DNA of 64,000 bases, taken from assembly GCA_027624035.1 (NCBI GenBank), contig JAQBUI010000006.1:1-64000 (forward strand), written 5' to 3'. Source of the DNA: Pseudomonadota bacterium. Its GTDB lineage: Bacteria > Pseudomonadota > Gammaproteobacteria > Pseudomonadales > Azotimanducaceae. Below, in pieces: positions 1 through 9,711 of the stretch. The notes beneath the pieces were generated by a model. The model was given only the letters and a program-made list of their open reading frames with translations. It ran no database searches and was not told the DNA's origin. A program made the translations under genes and the position numbers. Within the stretch, counting starts at the first letter, position 1, and each line of letters starts with the position of its first letter.

Positions 1-478
1 TGTTGGCATCGAGGGGGATTTTGCAGTCAGCCTGGGTCGTGACCTCATGCAGGGGATAACCATGGATGACCTTGCGCAATCAATGACAGAAGTCTTTTCG
101 GTCATCGAACTGCATAATGTTGTGTTTCACAGTGAGCCGCCACAAGGGCATGAACTGATCGCCAACAACGCTATTCATGCAGGTGTGACAGGGGAGAGAG
201 TGTACCGCTAATGGGTGAGTGTACGACGGACCTGGCCGTCTATCTGGATGAGCGCGAAGTTGATGCCTGCCTGGCCAGGAGACATTCTGAAAAGTGTCGG
301 TTGGCTGGTGACAAAACTCTCGTCCATAGGCATAACCTTGTCGGCGGGCGATATGATTCTCACCGGTGCACTCGGCCCGCCCCTGCCTTTGGCAGAAGTC
401 GAGCATGTGAAGATTACCTCATCACAGTTCGGTGAGGTTGAGGCGTGGTTTGACCAGGGAAATGTAATAATCGTATAA
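1..478 (+). pseudogene. Decayed 2-keto-4-pentenoate hydratase-like gene (MhpD/fumarylacetoacetase fold), 5' part outside window
   Basis: Reading from base 2, the frame gives VGIEGDFAVSLGRDL, then IELHNVVF and HELIANNAIHAG, the central signatures of MhpD-type hydratases and related decarboxylases. An in-frame TAA lies at 209-211. Just after it the best match moves to another frame (DLAVYLDEREV from about 232), then returns to the first frame for GWLVTKLSSIG and AGDMILTGALGPPLPL, the family C-terminus, ending near 478. Stop plus frameshift means no intact enzyme. A complete family member lies elsewhere in the window (31016-31792), but the two differ in sequence, so this is not an obvious recent duplicate. 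The family assignment is from recall of motifs; the broken state is seen directly. Confidence 0.75.
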
Positions 479-503
479 GTGGTGATGTATTGTTGTTTGA
501 TGC

Positions 504-1046
504 TTGAAGGTACTTAATGCAGATAGCTGGACCAGTGGGGCAACCCTGCTGGCGGACCGGGGTGCAGAGGTGCTCAAGATTGAAGAACCTGTAGAAGGTG
601 ATGGCTGGGTATTGGCACTGATTTGTCTTGTAGCGGTCGAGCCCGCTCCTGGGCACACCATCGCCGAAGGAAACGCCCGCTATCAACGTGAAATTGAGCT
701 TGCACCATTCGATTGCGTTGAGATCAAGTATCAACTTTCGCCAACATCCGGTCTCGTCTACGAATGGAATTCCACAGGTGAAATGGTTTCTGATATTCAT
801 GCCGACCCTGGCGCTGACCCAAAGGGGTATGCAGAATCGATGCTGGCACTTCGCGCAAGCAGGAACGCGGGAACCTGTGTAGCCCCCTTGGCGGGCACAC
901 ACGGCTGGTTCTTTGAGAACCGAAAAGCCACTACGGTCAGCGTTAACTCGGTGACGGCGGGATTCGCCGAGAAAACAGCTGGGTTCAGAGACGGCTACCC
1001 GGCCCCCGTTCCTTTTCAAACACCGGACCGGCGGTACGACCCATGA
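504..1046 (+). pseudogene. Chimeric remnant: CaiB-type CoA-transferase N-terminal scrap joined to a membrane-anchor C-terminal domain
   Basis: This is an open frame of 180 codons with a TTG start and no convincing ribosome site. Residues about 1-35 contain TLLADRGAEVLKIEEP, the opening strand-helix of family III CoA-transferases, which normally run to about 400 residues. From about residue 66 the protein instead resembles the soluble C-terminal domain of proteins often annotated 'transmembrane anchor protein': IELAPFDCVEIKYQL, GLVYEWNSTGEM, then APLAGTHGWFFENR. The N-terminal membrane helix typical of that family is missing. The stop overlaps the start of the next gene by 4 bp. I infer a rearrangement product from two unrelated genes, probably not functional, though the C-terminal domain is still open. 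Confidence 0.55.
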
Positions 1047-2062
1047 CCTCGTTCACCGATCATGACAAACGCACCAAAGCACTGGCGACCCTACCTGCCT
1101 ATCGTTGGACCGACTGGATACTGGCGTTGCCGGCGGTTACACGCCTCCCTCTGGTCTTTCTCTTCGTAGGTGCGGTTGTTGCCATCGGTTTCCTTCTTAC
1201 ACACAATCTGCTGGCAGTGATGGCCGTATTGCTGGCATTTTCGGCGGGCATGGCCTGGACTTCAGCCTGGGTCATCTTGGCCCAGGGGGCTCAGCACGAC
1301 CTGTCAGAGATGGGATACGACGAACTGGCCACGCTTGCGCCGGGGCGGATAACTGCGTGGGTCGAAACGCTTACCGGAACCGTGATCGGGGTTGGTATCA
1401 TCTGGACAGTCATCGATCTTCGCCAACTTCCCTTCAGCCATGTTTACCTTGAATTGCTCTTCAACGGCCTGTTCTGGTCAATGATCGTATGGGCAGCCGT
1501 CACTGGCACACATATGATCGGTTTTCTGTTGAGGCAACACCGCGTTTACCTCCGGGTCGCTTCGACAATGACGCTGCGACTTTCGCAACTCCAGGAAGCC
1601 CAGACAATTGCGAATCCCAGTCTGCGATTCGCACTGCTGGCAGTACTCATCGGAGTCATGGAAATGTTGCTGATCCAGTTTGTTGAAGTCGATATTCGGA
1701 ACACGCTGGTCAACGTTATCTTCATTCCGACCGCACTGCTGATGTTTCTGGCAATCCCACTGTTTGTCCAACCGGTTCTGATTCTGCGAAGTCGAATCCG
1801 AAAGCTGAAGCAGGGTGAGCTGTCACTGGTCAGGCGGGCCATTGCAGGTGATCGAAGCGTCCTGTCGTGCTCTGAACTGGGTGAAGCGGCTGACGACTTC
1901 ACACTTCCCGACCTCATGTATTACGAGGATCGAATCAGTCGAATCTGGGAGTGGCCCATACAGCAGCACTGGCAAAGGCTCCTTTTCTATACGCTTATCC
2001 CACCGGTCGCCTGGATAATGGCTGCATTGGTTGAACGATCACTGGATCTGCTTCTGGATTAG
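1043..2062 (+). CDS. Multi-pass inner-membrane protein of unknown function
   Basis: A 339-residue protein I cannot name. Hydrophobic segments are visible at about residues 31-80 (two helices), 105-128, 133-160, 190-215, 221-245 and 312-335, giving about seven membrane passes. A basic, mostly soluble stretch at about 245-300 (RSRIRKLKQGELSLVRRA) would be a cytoplasmic loop, and the C-terminus ends in a conserved-looking helix after RIWEWPIQQHW. No catalytic or transport motif stands out. The ATG overlaps the stop of the chimeric frame upstream by 4 bp. That frame's C-terminal domain resembles a membrane-anchor family, so the two may once have been one operon. Downstream lies only transposase debris. 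Confidence 0.7.
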   Translation: MTSFTDHDKRTKALATLPAYRWTDWILALPAVTRLPLVFLFVGAVVAIGFLLTHNLLAVMAVLLAFSAGMAWTSAWVILAQGAQHDLSEMGYDELATLAPGRITAWVETLTGTVIGVGIIWTVIDLRQLPFSHVYLELLFNGLFWSMIVWAAVTGTHMIGFLLRQHRVYLRVASTMTLRLSQLQEAQTIANPSLRFALLAVLIGVMEMLLIQFVEVDIRNTLVNVIFIPTALLMFLAIPLFVQPVLILRSRIRKLKQGELSLVRRAIAGDRSVLSCSELGEAADDFTLPDLMYYEDRISRIWEWPIQQHWQRLLFYTLIPPVAWIMAALVERSLDLLLD

Positions 2063-2885
2063 CGTCGGTTGCGTCCAGTTCAATCTGGCCATCCGTTCTC
2101 TCCGTGAGCGGCTCCAGGCAAATTGCCGGGCGGGTCACATAGCGGCACAGGTGATCGAGGCGGTCCCGCTGCCAGGGTGCCAGGGTTGGCAGGCAACGGC
2201 GGCGTTTCAGTGAGAAGCCGCTGCGATCGGCAGTCAGGATTTTGGCGGGTGTATCTGACCTGACGAATACGGGATCATGCAGGGTCAGGGTGCGGCGACC
2301 GGAATGAGGGCCTATCGCGATACGACAACGCGTTGATGCAGCACTGATCGAATCCATTGGTTCATCGGAGTCAAAAATCAAGCCAAGGTTGTTCGGCATC
2401 GGCAATGAGCAGGCAGTTCCCGTTCGAGCCGACGAACCACGCGCTGGATCAGCCGATGGAGCAAGGCGTGCAGCTGCGCCTGATGCGGCACCGAAACTGG
2501 ATGGAATCTTGGCCGGCCGGATTCGCCTGCAGTGTAAACACCGTCGAGAACGAGCAAACGCAGGTGAATGTTCAAATTCAGGGCACTGCCGAAATGCTGC
2601 ACCAGCATGACGATGCCGGTGCGCAACCACTCGCCCGGGCCAGACCGCGCGGCGGATGAGATCGGTCTCATCCCTCAGGCTATTCAGCGCAACTGAGGCA
2701 TCTCGCTGCCTGTGAGATGGTGGCACTCGCGGATTTGCTCAGCTTCCTTGTCGTGCAGGATCGTGCTGTGTGCGATGTTTCCTGTAAATGGTTACAATCG
2801 CGGCATATTTGCGGCCAGGCTTGTCGCCTGTCGCACCAAGACCATGGTTTGATAGCCGGATTCCGGCACACAGGAGCTAAACTAC
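2063..2885. other. Gene-free stretch upstream of bioB holding the IS91 remnant and the presumed bioB promoter
   Basis: Apart from the IS91 fragment (2077-2665) no credible coding sequence is present; the open frames here on both strands are shadows of the decayed transposase. The last 200 bases must contain the bioB promoter. GGTTACAA at 2790-2797 resembles one half of a BirA operator, but I see no matching left half at the required distance, so biotin control by BirA is not supported. Confidence 0.5.
2077..2665 (-). pseudogene. Degenerate IS91-family transposase fragment
   Basis: Two minus-strand frames carry consecutive pieces of an IS91/ISCR-type transposase. About 2378-2640 gives RTGIVMLVQHFGSALNLN, VLDGVY and RRLERELP. 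About 2080-2370 in another frame gives RIAIGPHSGRRTLTL, then SGFSL and RDRLDHLCRYVTRPA. These are, in order, the central and C-terminal signatures of the Y2 transposase. A frameshift joins them, the zinc-finger N-terminus is absent, and the match stops at about 2080, short of the usual C-terminus and next to the preceding gene. I saw no terminal element boundaries. The element is dead and may have contributed to the rearrangements at 1-1046. Confidence 0.75.
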
Positions 2886-3869
2886 GTGACTTTGCAGATT
2901 GCCAGTGAAGCTGGAACCAAGACATCCCTGCGCCATGACTGGACGCGCCAGGATGTGCTTGATCTCTACGGGATGTCATTCAACGACCTGCTGTTCGAGG
3001 CCCATGGCGTGCACCGTGCGTATCACGAACCAAACCAGGTTCAGATCGCAACGCTGCTGTCCATCAAGACCGGTGGCTGTCCGGAGGACTGCAAGTATTG
3101 TCCGCAGAGTGTTCACTACGAGGCCGGAGTCGAGCCTCATGCGCTCATGAAGATCGAAGACGTGATGGAGGCCGCCAGAGCCGCCAAGGACCAGGGGGCC
3201 AGCCGATTCTGTATGGGGGCCGCGTGGCGAAGCCCAACGGAGCGGCAGATTGAGCAGATGGTACCCATCATCGAGGGGGTCGGCAGTTTGGGTCTTGAGA
3301 CCTGTGTCACTCTGGGAATGTTGTCCGACAAGCAGGCCAGTCGTCTGGCGGAGGCCGGGCTCGACTATTACAACCACAACCTGGATACCTCACCTGAGTA
3401 TTACTCGCAGATTATCAGCACCCGGACCTTCGAAGATCGTCTGGACACGCTGCACCATGTTCGCGACGCGGGTATCAACGTCTGTTCCGGTGGCATCGTT
3501 GGTATGGGCGAGTCACGCGCAGACCGGGCCGGCATGCTCACTGAACTTGCCAACATGCCCCAGCATCCACAATCGGTTCCAATCAACATGCTGGTCAGAG
3601 TGGAGGGCACACCACTTGACGAGGTAGAGGATCTCGACATTTTTGAGTTCATCCGTACGATCGCGGTCGCGCGGATCATGATGCCGGCATCCTGGGTCAG
3701 GCTGTCGGCAGGCAGAACCGAGATGAGCCGTGAGGCACAGAGCCTCTGCTTTTTTGCCGGTGCCAATTCCATTTTCGGTGGTGACAAGCTTCTGACCACG
3801 GCGAATCCGGAACAGGATGCAGACCGTGCGCTGTTCAAGACACTGGGCATTACGGCACACGCGGGCTGA
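2886..3869 (+). CDS. bioB: Biotin synthase, radical-SAM enzyme inserting sulfur into dethiobiotin
   Basis: Converts dethiobiotin to biotin in the cytoplasm, the last pathway step. The protein has 327 residues, slightly shorter than E. coli BioB. The radical-SAM cluster motif CPEDCKYC gives Cys65, Cys69 and Cys72. The expected [2Fe-2S] ligands fall at Cys109, Cys140, Cys200 and Arg272, the same spacing as in E. coli. The start is GTG at 2886, preceded by CAGGAG at a sensible distance; no ATG fits. A MaoC-like gene follows after 6 bp and is probably cotranscribed. The remaining biotin genes (bioA, bioF, bioD) are a separate minus-strand operon 2.5 kb away, so bioB has its own promoter. Confidence 0.97.
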   Translation: MTLQIASEAGTKTSLRHDWTRQDVLDLYGMSFNDLLFEAHGVHRAYHEPNQVQIATLLSIKTGGCPEDCKYCPQSVHYEAGVEPHALMKIEDVMEAARAAKDQGASRFCMGAAWRSPTERQIEQMVPIIEGVGSLGLETCVTLGMLSDKQASRLAEAGLDYYNHNLDTSPEYYSQIISTRTFEDRLDTLHHVRDAGINVCSGGIVGMGESRADRAGMLTELANMPQHPQSVPINMLVRVEGTPLDEVEDLDIFEFIRTIAVARIMMPASWVRLSAGRTEMSREAQSLCFFAGANSIFGGDKLLTTANPEQDADRALFKTLGITAHAG

Positions 3870-3875
3870 CCCCCG

Positions 3876-4322
3876 ATGCTGTTCCATGAGCAGATCCCGG
3901 TCGGCTATCGATCGGTGATCGGGACCTGGCAGCTGAACCCCGACGACGTGATCGCGTTCGCACGGGCGTGGGACCCGCAGCCGTTTCATGTGGATGCTGA
4001 TGCTGCCGCCGAATCGGTGTTTGGTGAGCTGGTGGCATCTTCGCTGCATATTTTTGCCATCTGTACCAGGTTGTTTTTTGACCATGAGGATCAGATTGCC
4101 GTGATGGCCATGCTCGGCAAGGACAAGATTCGTCTGCACCAGCCGGCAAGGGCATGGGACCAGCTGATTTATCGGACTGAGTGCATTGCCAATACTCCAT
4201 CAGCAACCAGACCGGACCGCGGCGTGATCGTACTGGCGGACGAGGTCGTCAGGGACAGTGGCGAGACGGTGATGACTCAGGAAGTGACCTTGATGGTCAG
4301 AAGGTCAGCCCCCCTGACCTGA
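3876..4322 (+). CDS. MaoC-like hot-dog acyl dehydratase
   Basis: Single-domain hot-dog protein of 148 residues, the usual length of MaoC/(R)-specific enoyl-CoA hydratase relatives. The hydratase signature is visible at ARAWDPQPFHVD, with Asp33 and His38 in the positions of the catalytic pair; Gln at the usual Asn site is a common variant. By family it would hydrate a trans-2-enoyl thioester, but the substrate is unknown. It starts 6 bp after bioB, so cotranscription is likely although no role in biotin synthesis is known. It could supply a hydration step in acyl-chain metabolism, consistent with the many acyl-CoA genes in the window. Confidence 0.85.
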   Translation: MLFHEQIPVGYRSVIGTWQLNPDDVIAFARAWDPQPFHVDADAAAESVFGELVASSLHIFAICTRLFFDHEDQIAVMAMLGKDKIRLHQPARAWDQLIYRTECIANTPSATRPDRGVIVLADEVVRDSGETVMTQEVTLMVRRSAPLT

Positions 4323-4486
4323 TGGAGTTCATTCTGGCGATGAAGGCGCCGCCAGATGTTCTGAGCGTTCCCCGGCAAGTCGTTTCGTTGCATGCGTCCG
4401 CTTGAAAGTGCCTGATCGCGTTTCGATTTGGACAAATCGTCCCGCCGTGTTTAAAGTCAAATCAACCAATGGGGAGGGGGGAGCCC

Positions 4487-6391
4487 ATGAAGATCTCAGT
4501 CGCCGTCGCTCTATTGATCGTGCTGTTCACTGCCATGTCGGGTGCATCCGGCGCCAGGCCAAGCCATCAGCAGATCATTTCTGATTATGACTATGATGAT
4601 GTACGGATATCACCGACTGGCAAGTACCTGGCTGTCACGCGGGTCGCTGACGGCGAAGGCAGGTTTCAGATCTTCAAGATGCCGGAGCGAAAGACGACCT
4701 TCAGTTCCAACCTCGGGGAAAAGACCGAGGTGGACCAGATGCTCTGGGTCAGTGATGACCATCTGCTGATTGCCCCCGCCCGCAGGGTGTTTGGCGACGT
4801 GAAGTTCCCGACGGGTGAGCTGATGGCAGTGGATGCCAAACGAAACAAGATTCGGCGCCTGGCTGCCAAGGATTGCCCTTACTGTGGTGGCCGGCTTGTT
4901 CATACCCTGCCGGATGATCCTCGCCACATCATTGTCTCGGGGTCGAGGGATCAGTACAACGAAGCCCACCTTGTGGACATTGTGAACGGCAACTATCGCC
5001 GGATCACTCGAAGCCCCATTCCCAGAGGCTTTTTTGTTGCCAGCGCAGACGGCGATATTGTGTTCAGCGTCGGCACCAATGCCGAGAATCATACGGTGGT
5101 TGAACGCAAGACCGGTCAGAAATGGGAACCGGTCACGAGCTTTCGACAGGATGAGCAGGGTTGGCAGCCCTTCTCCGACGGTCCGGCGCCGGGAACCTTC
5201 CTGACCTGGGACACCCGGGGCGCCACTGGTACCCGGGGGCTCGGGCTGTATGACATCAATAGCGGCGAACACAAGATGCTGATTCGGTTTGCCGAGGTGG
5301 ACGTCTCGAGTATTTTTCGTGATCACGACTATCGGGTCTATGGCGTCAGGACAGACCCGCATTTTCCGGCCATCTATGATCTGGACCCGGACCACCCCCT
5401 CGCCAGAATCAGACGCAACCTCAAGAACTCGTTCCCGAACGATACGGTCACTTTTACCAGTTCGACCAGAGACAACCTGCAGGTGGTCGCGTTGGTGTCC
5501 GGGGACCGGAACCCAGGCCGGTTCGTACTGGTTGATCTCAAGGCAAAAAGCGCCGAGGTGCTGTTTTCAAGAAAGGCGCAGTTGACCCCTGATATGCTGG
5601 CACCGATGAATCCTTTCAGGCTGCAGGCCCGGGATGGCACGACCATTAATGGCTATGTCACCAGCCCCGATGGGATGCCCACACCGGGGCCAACGATCGT
5701 CGTGGTTCACGGTGGCCCGTTCGGTGTCCGAGATACCTGGGGCTACAATCCGGAGGCACAGTTGCTGGCAAGTCGGGGCGCGCACGTGTTGTCGGTGAAC
5801 TTCAGGGGCTCCGGGGGTTACGGCCTGGACTTCAGGGTCGCCGGCTATCGTCAGTGGGGTGCGGCGATGCAGGACGACGTCACGGATGCGACCCTGTGGG
5901 CCATTCAGAACAAGATTGCCGACCCGGATCGAATCTGCATCTACGGTGGCAGCTATGGTGCCTACGCGGCGATGATGGGTGCAGCCAGGGAACCTGATCT
6001 GTATCGGTGTGCCATTGGCGTTGCGGGCGTCTACGACCTCACCATCATGGATTCAAAGGGCGATGTTCGCAGCAACGAGGCCGGCGAATCCTTCATTCGC
6101 CGAACCATTGGCGATGATGACGAGGCACTGGCTGCCAGTTCTCCTGTGAATCTTGCAGGCCGGATCAAGGCCGACGTCCTGCTGATCCACGGTGGGCAGG
6201 ACCGCCGTGCGCCGATAGCCCATGCCAACCGCATGCGTGCCGCGCTGGAGGCGGCTGGCAAGGAGGTCGGATGGCACACTGACACATTGCAGTCTCATGG
6301 TTTCGCTGGTCAGGAAGGACGAACCGAACTGTACCGGCTCGTCGATGAGTTCCTGGCGCCCCATATGGGCTGGGCGTCTAACGACCAATAG
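4487..6391 (+). CDS. Secreted prolyl-oligopeptidase-family (S9) serine peptidase
   Basis: A 634-residue protein with an N-terminal signal peptide (MKISVAVALLIVLFTAMSG), a beta-propeller region to about residue 370 and a C-terminal alpha/beta hydrolase domain. The triad is visible: Ser489 in GGSYGAY, Asp572 in HGGQDRR and His604 in QSHGF. VVHGGPFG marks the oxyanion region. This pattern fits S9C acylaminoacyl-peptidase/dipeptidyl-peptidase-like enzymes, which cleave short peptides, probably in the periplasm. I chose the ATG at 4487 over an in-frame ATG at 4469 because GGAGGGGGGAG lies just upstream of 4487 and the signal peptide then starts cleanly. The 3' end overlaps bioD on the other strand by 14 bp. 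Confidence 0.93.
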   Translation: MKISVAVALLIVLFTAMSGASGARPSHQQIISDYDYDDVRISPTGKYLAVTRVADGEGRFQIFKMPERKTTFSSNLGEKTEVDQMLWVSDDHLLIAPARRVFGDVKFPTGELMAVDAKRNKIRRLAAKDCPYCGGRLVHTLPDDPRHIIVSGSRDQYNEAHLVDIVNGNYRRITRSPIPRGFFVASADGDIVFSVGTNAENHTVVERKTGQKWEPVTSFRQDEQGWQPFSDGPAPGTFLTWDTRGATGTRGLGLYDINSGEHKMLIRFAEVDVSSIFRDHDYRVYGVRTDPHFPAIYDLDPDHPLARIRRNLKNSFPNDTVTFTSSTRDNLQVVALVSGDRNPGRFVLVDLKAKSAEVLFSRKAQLTPDMLAPMNPFRLQARDGTTINGYVTSPDGMPTPGPTIVVVHGGPFGVRDTWGYNPEAQLLASRGAHVLSVNFRGSGGYGLDFRVAGYRQWGAAMQDDVTDATLWAIQNKIADPDRICIYGGSYGAYAAMMGAAREPDLYRCAIGVAGVYDLTIMDSKGDVRSNEAGESFIRRTIGDDDEALAASSPVNLAGRIKADVLLIHGGQDRRAPIAHANRMRAALEAAGKEVGWHTDTLQSHGFAGQEGRTELYRLVDEFLAPHMGWASNDQ

Positions 6392-7031
6392 GGGCTGTGG
6401 GAAGGGCCGGCCAGACAAACGGGCGGAACGCGGCTGCGAGCGATGCCCGGGACAGAGTGGTGAGCGGCTCGACCTCCGCGATCACATTGATCTCTCCGAA
6501 GTGTTCAATGGCGCTACGATTGCCTGGATTTGACGGCCCGTTCATCACCACGCCCAGAATCGGAACGCGGTGCTCCCTCAGAACCCGAAGTGTCAGAAGC
6601 GTGTGGTTGATGGTGCCGAGCTCGCTACTGACTACGAGCAGCACCGGCACTCCCAGACGGACGATCAGGTCCAGCATGTAGTGCTGGTCATTGAGAGGCA
6701 CCAGGATGCCGCCAGCACCTTCTATCACCAGCGTTTCATCGTCTGGAATCGGTGGTAATTCGAAATGATCCAGCGAAATCTCAACCTCTTCGATGGCGGC
6801 TGCAGCGTGCGGAGAAAGCGGTTCGAGCAGGCGATAAGTTTCCGGATGAACGCGGGATTCGCTGATTCCTGTGTGGCTACGAATCCAGTCCGTGTCGGTG
6901 CCATCGGCAAGTCCTGTCTGCACCGGCTTCCAGTAATGGGCATTGAGTCCCGCGACGATGATTCCTGATACCACGGTCTTGCCTATGTCAGTGTTGGTGC
7001 CACTGACAAAGATTGCATTGGGCCGGTTCAT
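6378..7031 (-). CDS. bioD: Dethiobiotin synthetase (ATP-dependent)
   Basis: Catalyses ATP- and CO2-dependent ring closure of 7,8-diaminopelargonic acid to dethiobiotin. The 217-residue protein begins with the family P-loop GTNTDIGKT (residues 11-19), followed by WKPVQTG (substrate-binding Lys) and VIEGAGG (residues about 101-107), both typical of BioD. It is the last gene of a tight bioA-bioF-bioD operon; its start overlaps the bioF stop by 4 bp (ATGA), implying coupled translation. Its 3' end overlaps the convergent peptidase gene by 14 bp, leaving no space for a separate terminator. Confidence 0.96.
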   Translation of the reverse strand: MNRPNAIFVSGTNTDIGKTVVSGIIVAGLNAHYWKPVQTGLADGTDTDWIRSHTGISESRVHPETYRLLEPLSPHAAAAIEEVEISLDHFELPPIPDDETLVIEGAGGILVPLNDQHYMLDLIVRLGVPVLLVVSSELGTINHTLLTLRVLREHRVPILGVVMNGPSNPGNRSAIEHFGEINVIAEVEPLTTLSRASLAAAFRPFVWPALPTAPIGR

Positions 7032-8170
7032 TTGAAGACCTCTATCAATGATTCAATCTGCTCCCGGGTATGGGCTGAGGACAGTGCGATTCGAATTCGT
7101 GAGGTGCCAGCGGGTACGGTGGGCGGCCGGATTGGCGTCGCCAGGAAACCGGCCCTCTCGAGCTTTGCCCCCATACGCAGGGTTTCGTCCTCATCGCCCA
7201 GCAGGACGGGAATGATCTGGGTCGACGAGTTCCCCGTGGCATAACCAAGCTGGCCCAGCGAGTGCCGCAGCAACTGTGCATGATCCAGAAGACGCTTGCG
7301 GTCGACGTCCATTTGCGGCACCAGAGTGAGGGCGGCATCTACTGCGCCGAGCGTCGTGGGCGGCAGGGCAGTCGAATAGATGAACCCCCCACAGCAGTTG
7401 ATGAGGTAGTCGCGGAGTTGGTTGGAACTTGCGATGTAGGCACCGAAACAGCCCAGTGCCTTGCCGAAGGTGCCCATGGTGATGTCGACAGCCCTGCCGA
7501 CCGTCAGCCCCATGCCGGCTTCACCCAGGACGCCTGTCGCGTGTGCCTCATCGACGACGAGGATCGCATCGAAATCCCGGGCGAGGGACACCAGCCGATC
7601 GATATCCGCCCGATCGCCATCCATACTGAACACGGATTCCGTGATGATGACGCGACGTGACCAGGCCCCGGACTTTGATGATTCAAGCAGTGACTCAAGA
7701 TGATCAAGGTCATTGTGTGCAAACAGCTGTTTGGCGCAGCGCGCAAGGGTCACGCCCTGGATGATGCTGTTGTGATTGAGTTCGTCGGAGAAGATGATCG
7801 AATCGTTGTCGGCAAGTGCGGGGATGATGGACACATTGGCCTGAAATCCCGAGTTAAAGATCAGTGCGCTTTCGACCTGTTTCAGGGTCGCCAGCCGGGC
7901 CTCGACCTCATCGAAACAGGCCAGTGAGCCACAGATGAGCCGTGAGGCCGTCGACCCGGTACCATAGCGGGCACCGAAACGACTGGCGCCTTCGGCCAGC
8001 AATGGATGTTTCGAGATTCCCAGGTAGTCATTGGAGCAGAAATTGACCATGGCCTGACCGTCGACCTCGACCAGCATGTCAGCCAGGGGGGTGACCCGCC
8101 GCAGGCGCCGGGTCAGATGGGCGGTCTCGCGCCGACGCATTTCCTGGTCGACAAAATCGAATTTGCTCAC
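7028..8170 (-). CDS. bioF: 8-amino-7-oxononanoate synthase (PLP enzyme)
   Basis: Condenses pimeloyl-thioester with L-alanine to give KAPA, the first committed biotin ring step. It has 380 residues, standard for the alpha-oxoamine synthase family. The PLP lysine is Lys237 in GTFGKALG; Asp207 in VVDEAHATG would contact the pyridine nitrogen, and NDYLG (residues 47-51) is the family N-terminal signature. It overlaps bioA upstream (8167-8170) and bioD downstream (7028-7031) by 4 bp each. No bioC or bioH lies nearby, so the pimeloyl thioester must be made by genes outside the window. Confidence 0.96.
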   Translation of the reverse strand: MSKFDFVDQEMRRRETAHLTRRLRRVTPLADMLVEVDGQAMVNFCSNDYLGISKHPLLAEGASRFGARYGTGSTASRLICGSLACFDEVEARLATLKQVESALIFNSGFQANVSIIPALADNDSIIFSDELNHNSIIQGVTLARCAKQLFAHNDLDHLESLLESSKSGAWSRRVIITESVFSMDGDRADIDRLVSLARDFDAILVVDEAHATGVLGEAGMGLTVGRAVDITMGTFGKALGCFGAYIASSNQLRDYLINCCGGFIYSTALPPTTLGAVDAALTLVPQMDVDRKRLLDHAQLLRHSLGQLGYATGNSSTQIIPVLLGDEDETLRMGAKLERAGFLATPIRPPTVPAGTSRIRIALSSAHTREQIESLIEVFK

Positions 8171-9456
8171 GAATCGTTTGCCAGTACGTCATGGATGGCC
8201 CCGGTCAGCCGGGTCAGATCCTCGCGGTCAATGATGTAGGGTGGCATGATGTAGACCTGTGTCCCGAAAGGCCTGACCCAGACGCCGCGTTCAACGAAGG
8301 CCCTCTGCAGGGTTCCCACGTCGACTGGTTCAGCCATCTCCACGACGCCGATGGCTCCCAGCGCCCGAACATCTACCACGCCCGCCAGATCCCTGCAGTG
8401 TGCCAGTTCCCGTTTCATCTGCGCCTCAATCTGGCTGACCCGGGTTTTCCAGTCGCTGCCGTTGAGCACTCGCAGACTGGCGAGCGCAATCGCACAGGCG
8501 AGCGGATTCGCCATGAAGGTGGGGCCGTGCATGAATACGCCTGGGTTGCCGGAGGAAATCACGTCGGCGACCTTTGGTGTTGTCATGGTGGCGGCCAGGG
8601 TCAGGTAACCTCCGGTCAGGGCTTTGCCCACGCAGACGATGTCCGGCTCAATGCCCGCATGTTCGCTTGCGAACATCCTGCCCGTGCGCCCGAATGCGGT
8701 CGCGATTTCATCGAGGATCAGCAGCACGCCGTGTTCATCGCAGAGTCGGCGGGCCTCGGTGACGAACTGTGGTGAGTAGATTCGCATGCCGCCCGCGCCC
8801 TGGACCACGGGTTCGATGATCATGGCCGCGATCTCCTGGTGATGTTGCTCGAGTAACCTTGCGACCGGTTCGATGTCCGAAGGGGCCAGGGGTTCGTCGA
8901 ATTTGCTCTTCGGCGCGGGGGCGAAAAAGTGCTTCGGCAGGACGCCGGTAAACAGTTCGTGCATCCCGGTGACCGGGTCGCATACTGACATCGCGCCGAA
9001 GGTATCGCCATGATAGCCGGAGCGGATCGTCAGGAGCTTGCTCTTGCCTGGCTTGCCCAGCGCGTGCCAGTACTGAATGGCCATCTTGATGGCGACCTCG
9101 ACAGCGACTGACCCCGAGTCGGCGAAAAAGATTCGGTCAATGGCGTGTGGTGCCAGCGCCAGCAGTTCCCCGGCCAGTTCGACCGCAGGTTGGTGGGTCA
9201 GACCACCGAACATGACATGAGCCATCGAATCGAGCTGTGCCTTGGCGGCCGCATTCAGTTCAGGATGGTTATAGCCATGGATGGCAGCCCACCATGAAGA
9301 CATGCCGTCAATCAGTTCGGTGCCGTCGGCCAGTCGTATGCGGACGCCTTCTGCTGATGCCACGGGATAGACCGGCAGAGGATTGCTCATCGATGTGTAT
9401 GGATGCCAGATCTTGTCGTGGTCCAGCCGAAGCCAGTTGTTGTCAAACCCCTTCAT
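8167..9456 (-). CDS. bioA: Adenosylmethionine--8-amino-7-oxononanoate aminotransferase
   Basis: Transfers the amino group of S-adenosylmethionine to KAPA to make DAPA. This class III PLP aminotransferase has 429 residues, the usual length. It opens with the BioA-typical [21 protein letters not shown] is also diagnostic. The PLP lysine is Lys278 in VGKALTGGY, and Asp249/Glu250 lie in LILDEI. The open frame runs back to 9696, but the added 80 residues have no homology and include the intergenic repeat. The ATG at 9456, with GGGAG just upstream, matches the family N-terminus. First gene of the bioA-bioF-bioD operon; the promoter should lie in 9457-9711. Confidence 0.96.
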   Translation of the reverse strand: MKGFDNNWLRLDHDKIWHPYTSMSNPLPVYPVASAEGVRIRLADGTELIDGMSSWWAAIHGYNHPELNAAAKAQLDSMAHVMFGGLTHQPAVELAGELLALAPHAIDRIFFADSGSVAVEVAIKMAIQYWHALGKPGKSKLLTIRSGYHGDTFGAMSVCDPVTGMHELFTGVLPKHFFAPAPKSKFDEPLAPSDIEPVARLLEQHHQEIAAMIIEPVVQGAGGMRIYSPQFVTEARRLCDEHGVLLILDEIATAFGRTGRMFASEHAGIEPDIVCVGKALTGGYLTLAATMTTPKVADVISSGNPGVFMHGPTFMANPLACAIALASLRVLNGSDWKTRVSQIEAQMKRELAHCRDLAGVVDVRALGAIGVVEMAEPVDVGTLQRAFVERGVWVRPFGTQVYIMPPYIIDREDLTRLTGAIHDVLANDS

Positions 9457-9488
9457 TGAACTCCCAGGTTCTATTGCAGCGTGTTTTG

Positions 9489-9580
9489 AGTGAAGGCCAT
9501 CAGCGTGCCAGTATCGGGTACGCCGGGTTCGTGGCGGAAGTTTCCTGGAGCCAAAGTGCGGGTCAGTACTTCCACGAAAG
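9489..9580 (-). repeat. Dispersed ~90-bp intergenic repeat, copy G
   Basis: Read on the minus strand this block aligns over its whole length with the copy at 19133-19228. Both share the left end TTTC(A/G)TGGAAGT, the central AAACTTCC and the right end GGCACGCT(A/G)A(T/G)GGC. GGAAGT at 9536-9541 can pair with ACTTCC at 9568-9573, so a long hairpin is conserved. It lies 33 bp upstream of the bioA start, in the same orientation, between divergent bioA and the amidohydrolase gene, so it is likely transcribed in the bioA leader. Confidence 0.65.
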
Positions 9581-9711
9581 CGGAAACTATCATCATTGGG
9601 GGTGTGGGTCATCCTGAGGACGCTTGCCGGCACGGTCGATACCGCCTCGGTCCGGTTGTGTGACCATCCGCATGATGTATTATCTGGTGAAACCATTCTG
9701 GAGGGTGAGGC

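Noticed and set aside
2790-2797. GGTTACAA upstream of bioB as a BirA operator
   Set aside because: Only one imperfect half-site; no partner at the 14-16 base spacing BirA requires.
4610-5395. 261-codon minus-strand frame inside the S9 peptidase gene
   Set aside because: Antisense shadow; the peptidase frame has signal peptide and catalytic triad.
9457-9696. 80-codon N-terminal extension of bioA
   Set aside because: No family homology, runs through the intergenic repeat; a good ribosome site and the family start are at 9456.
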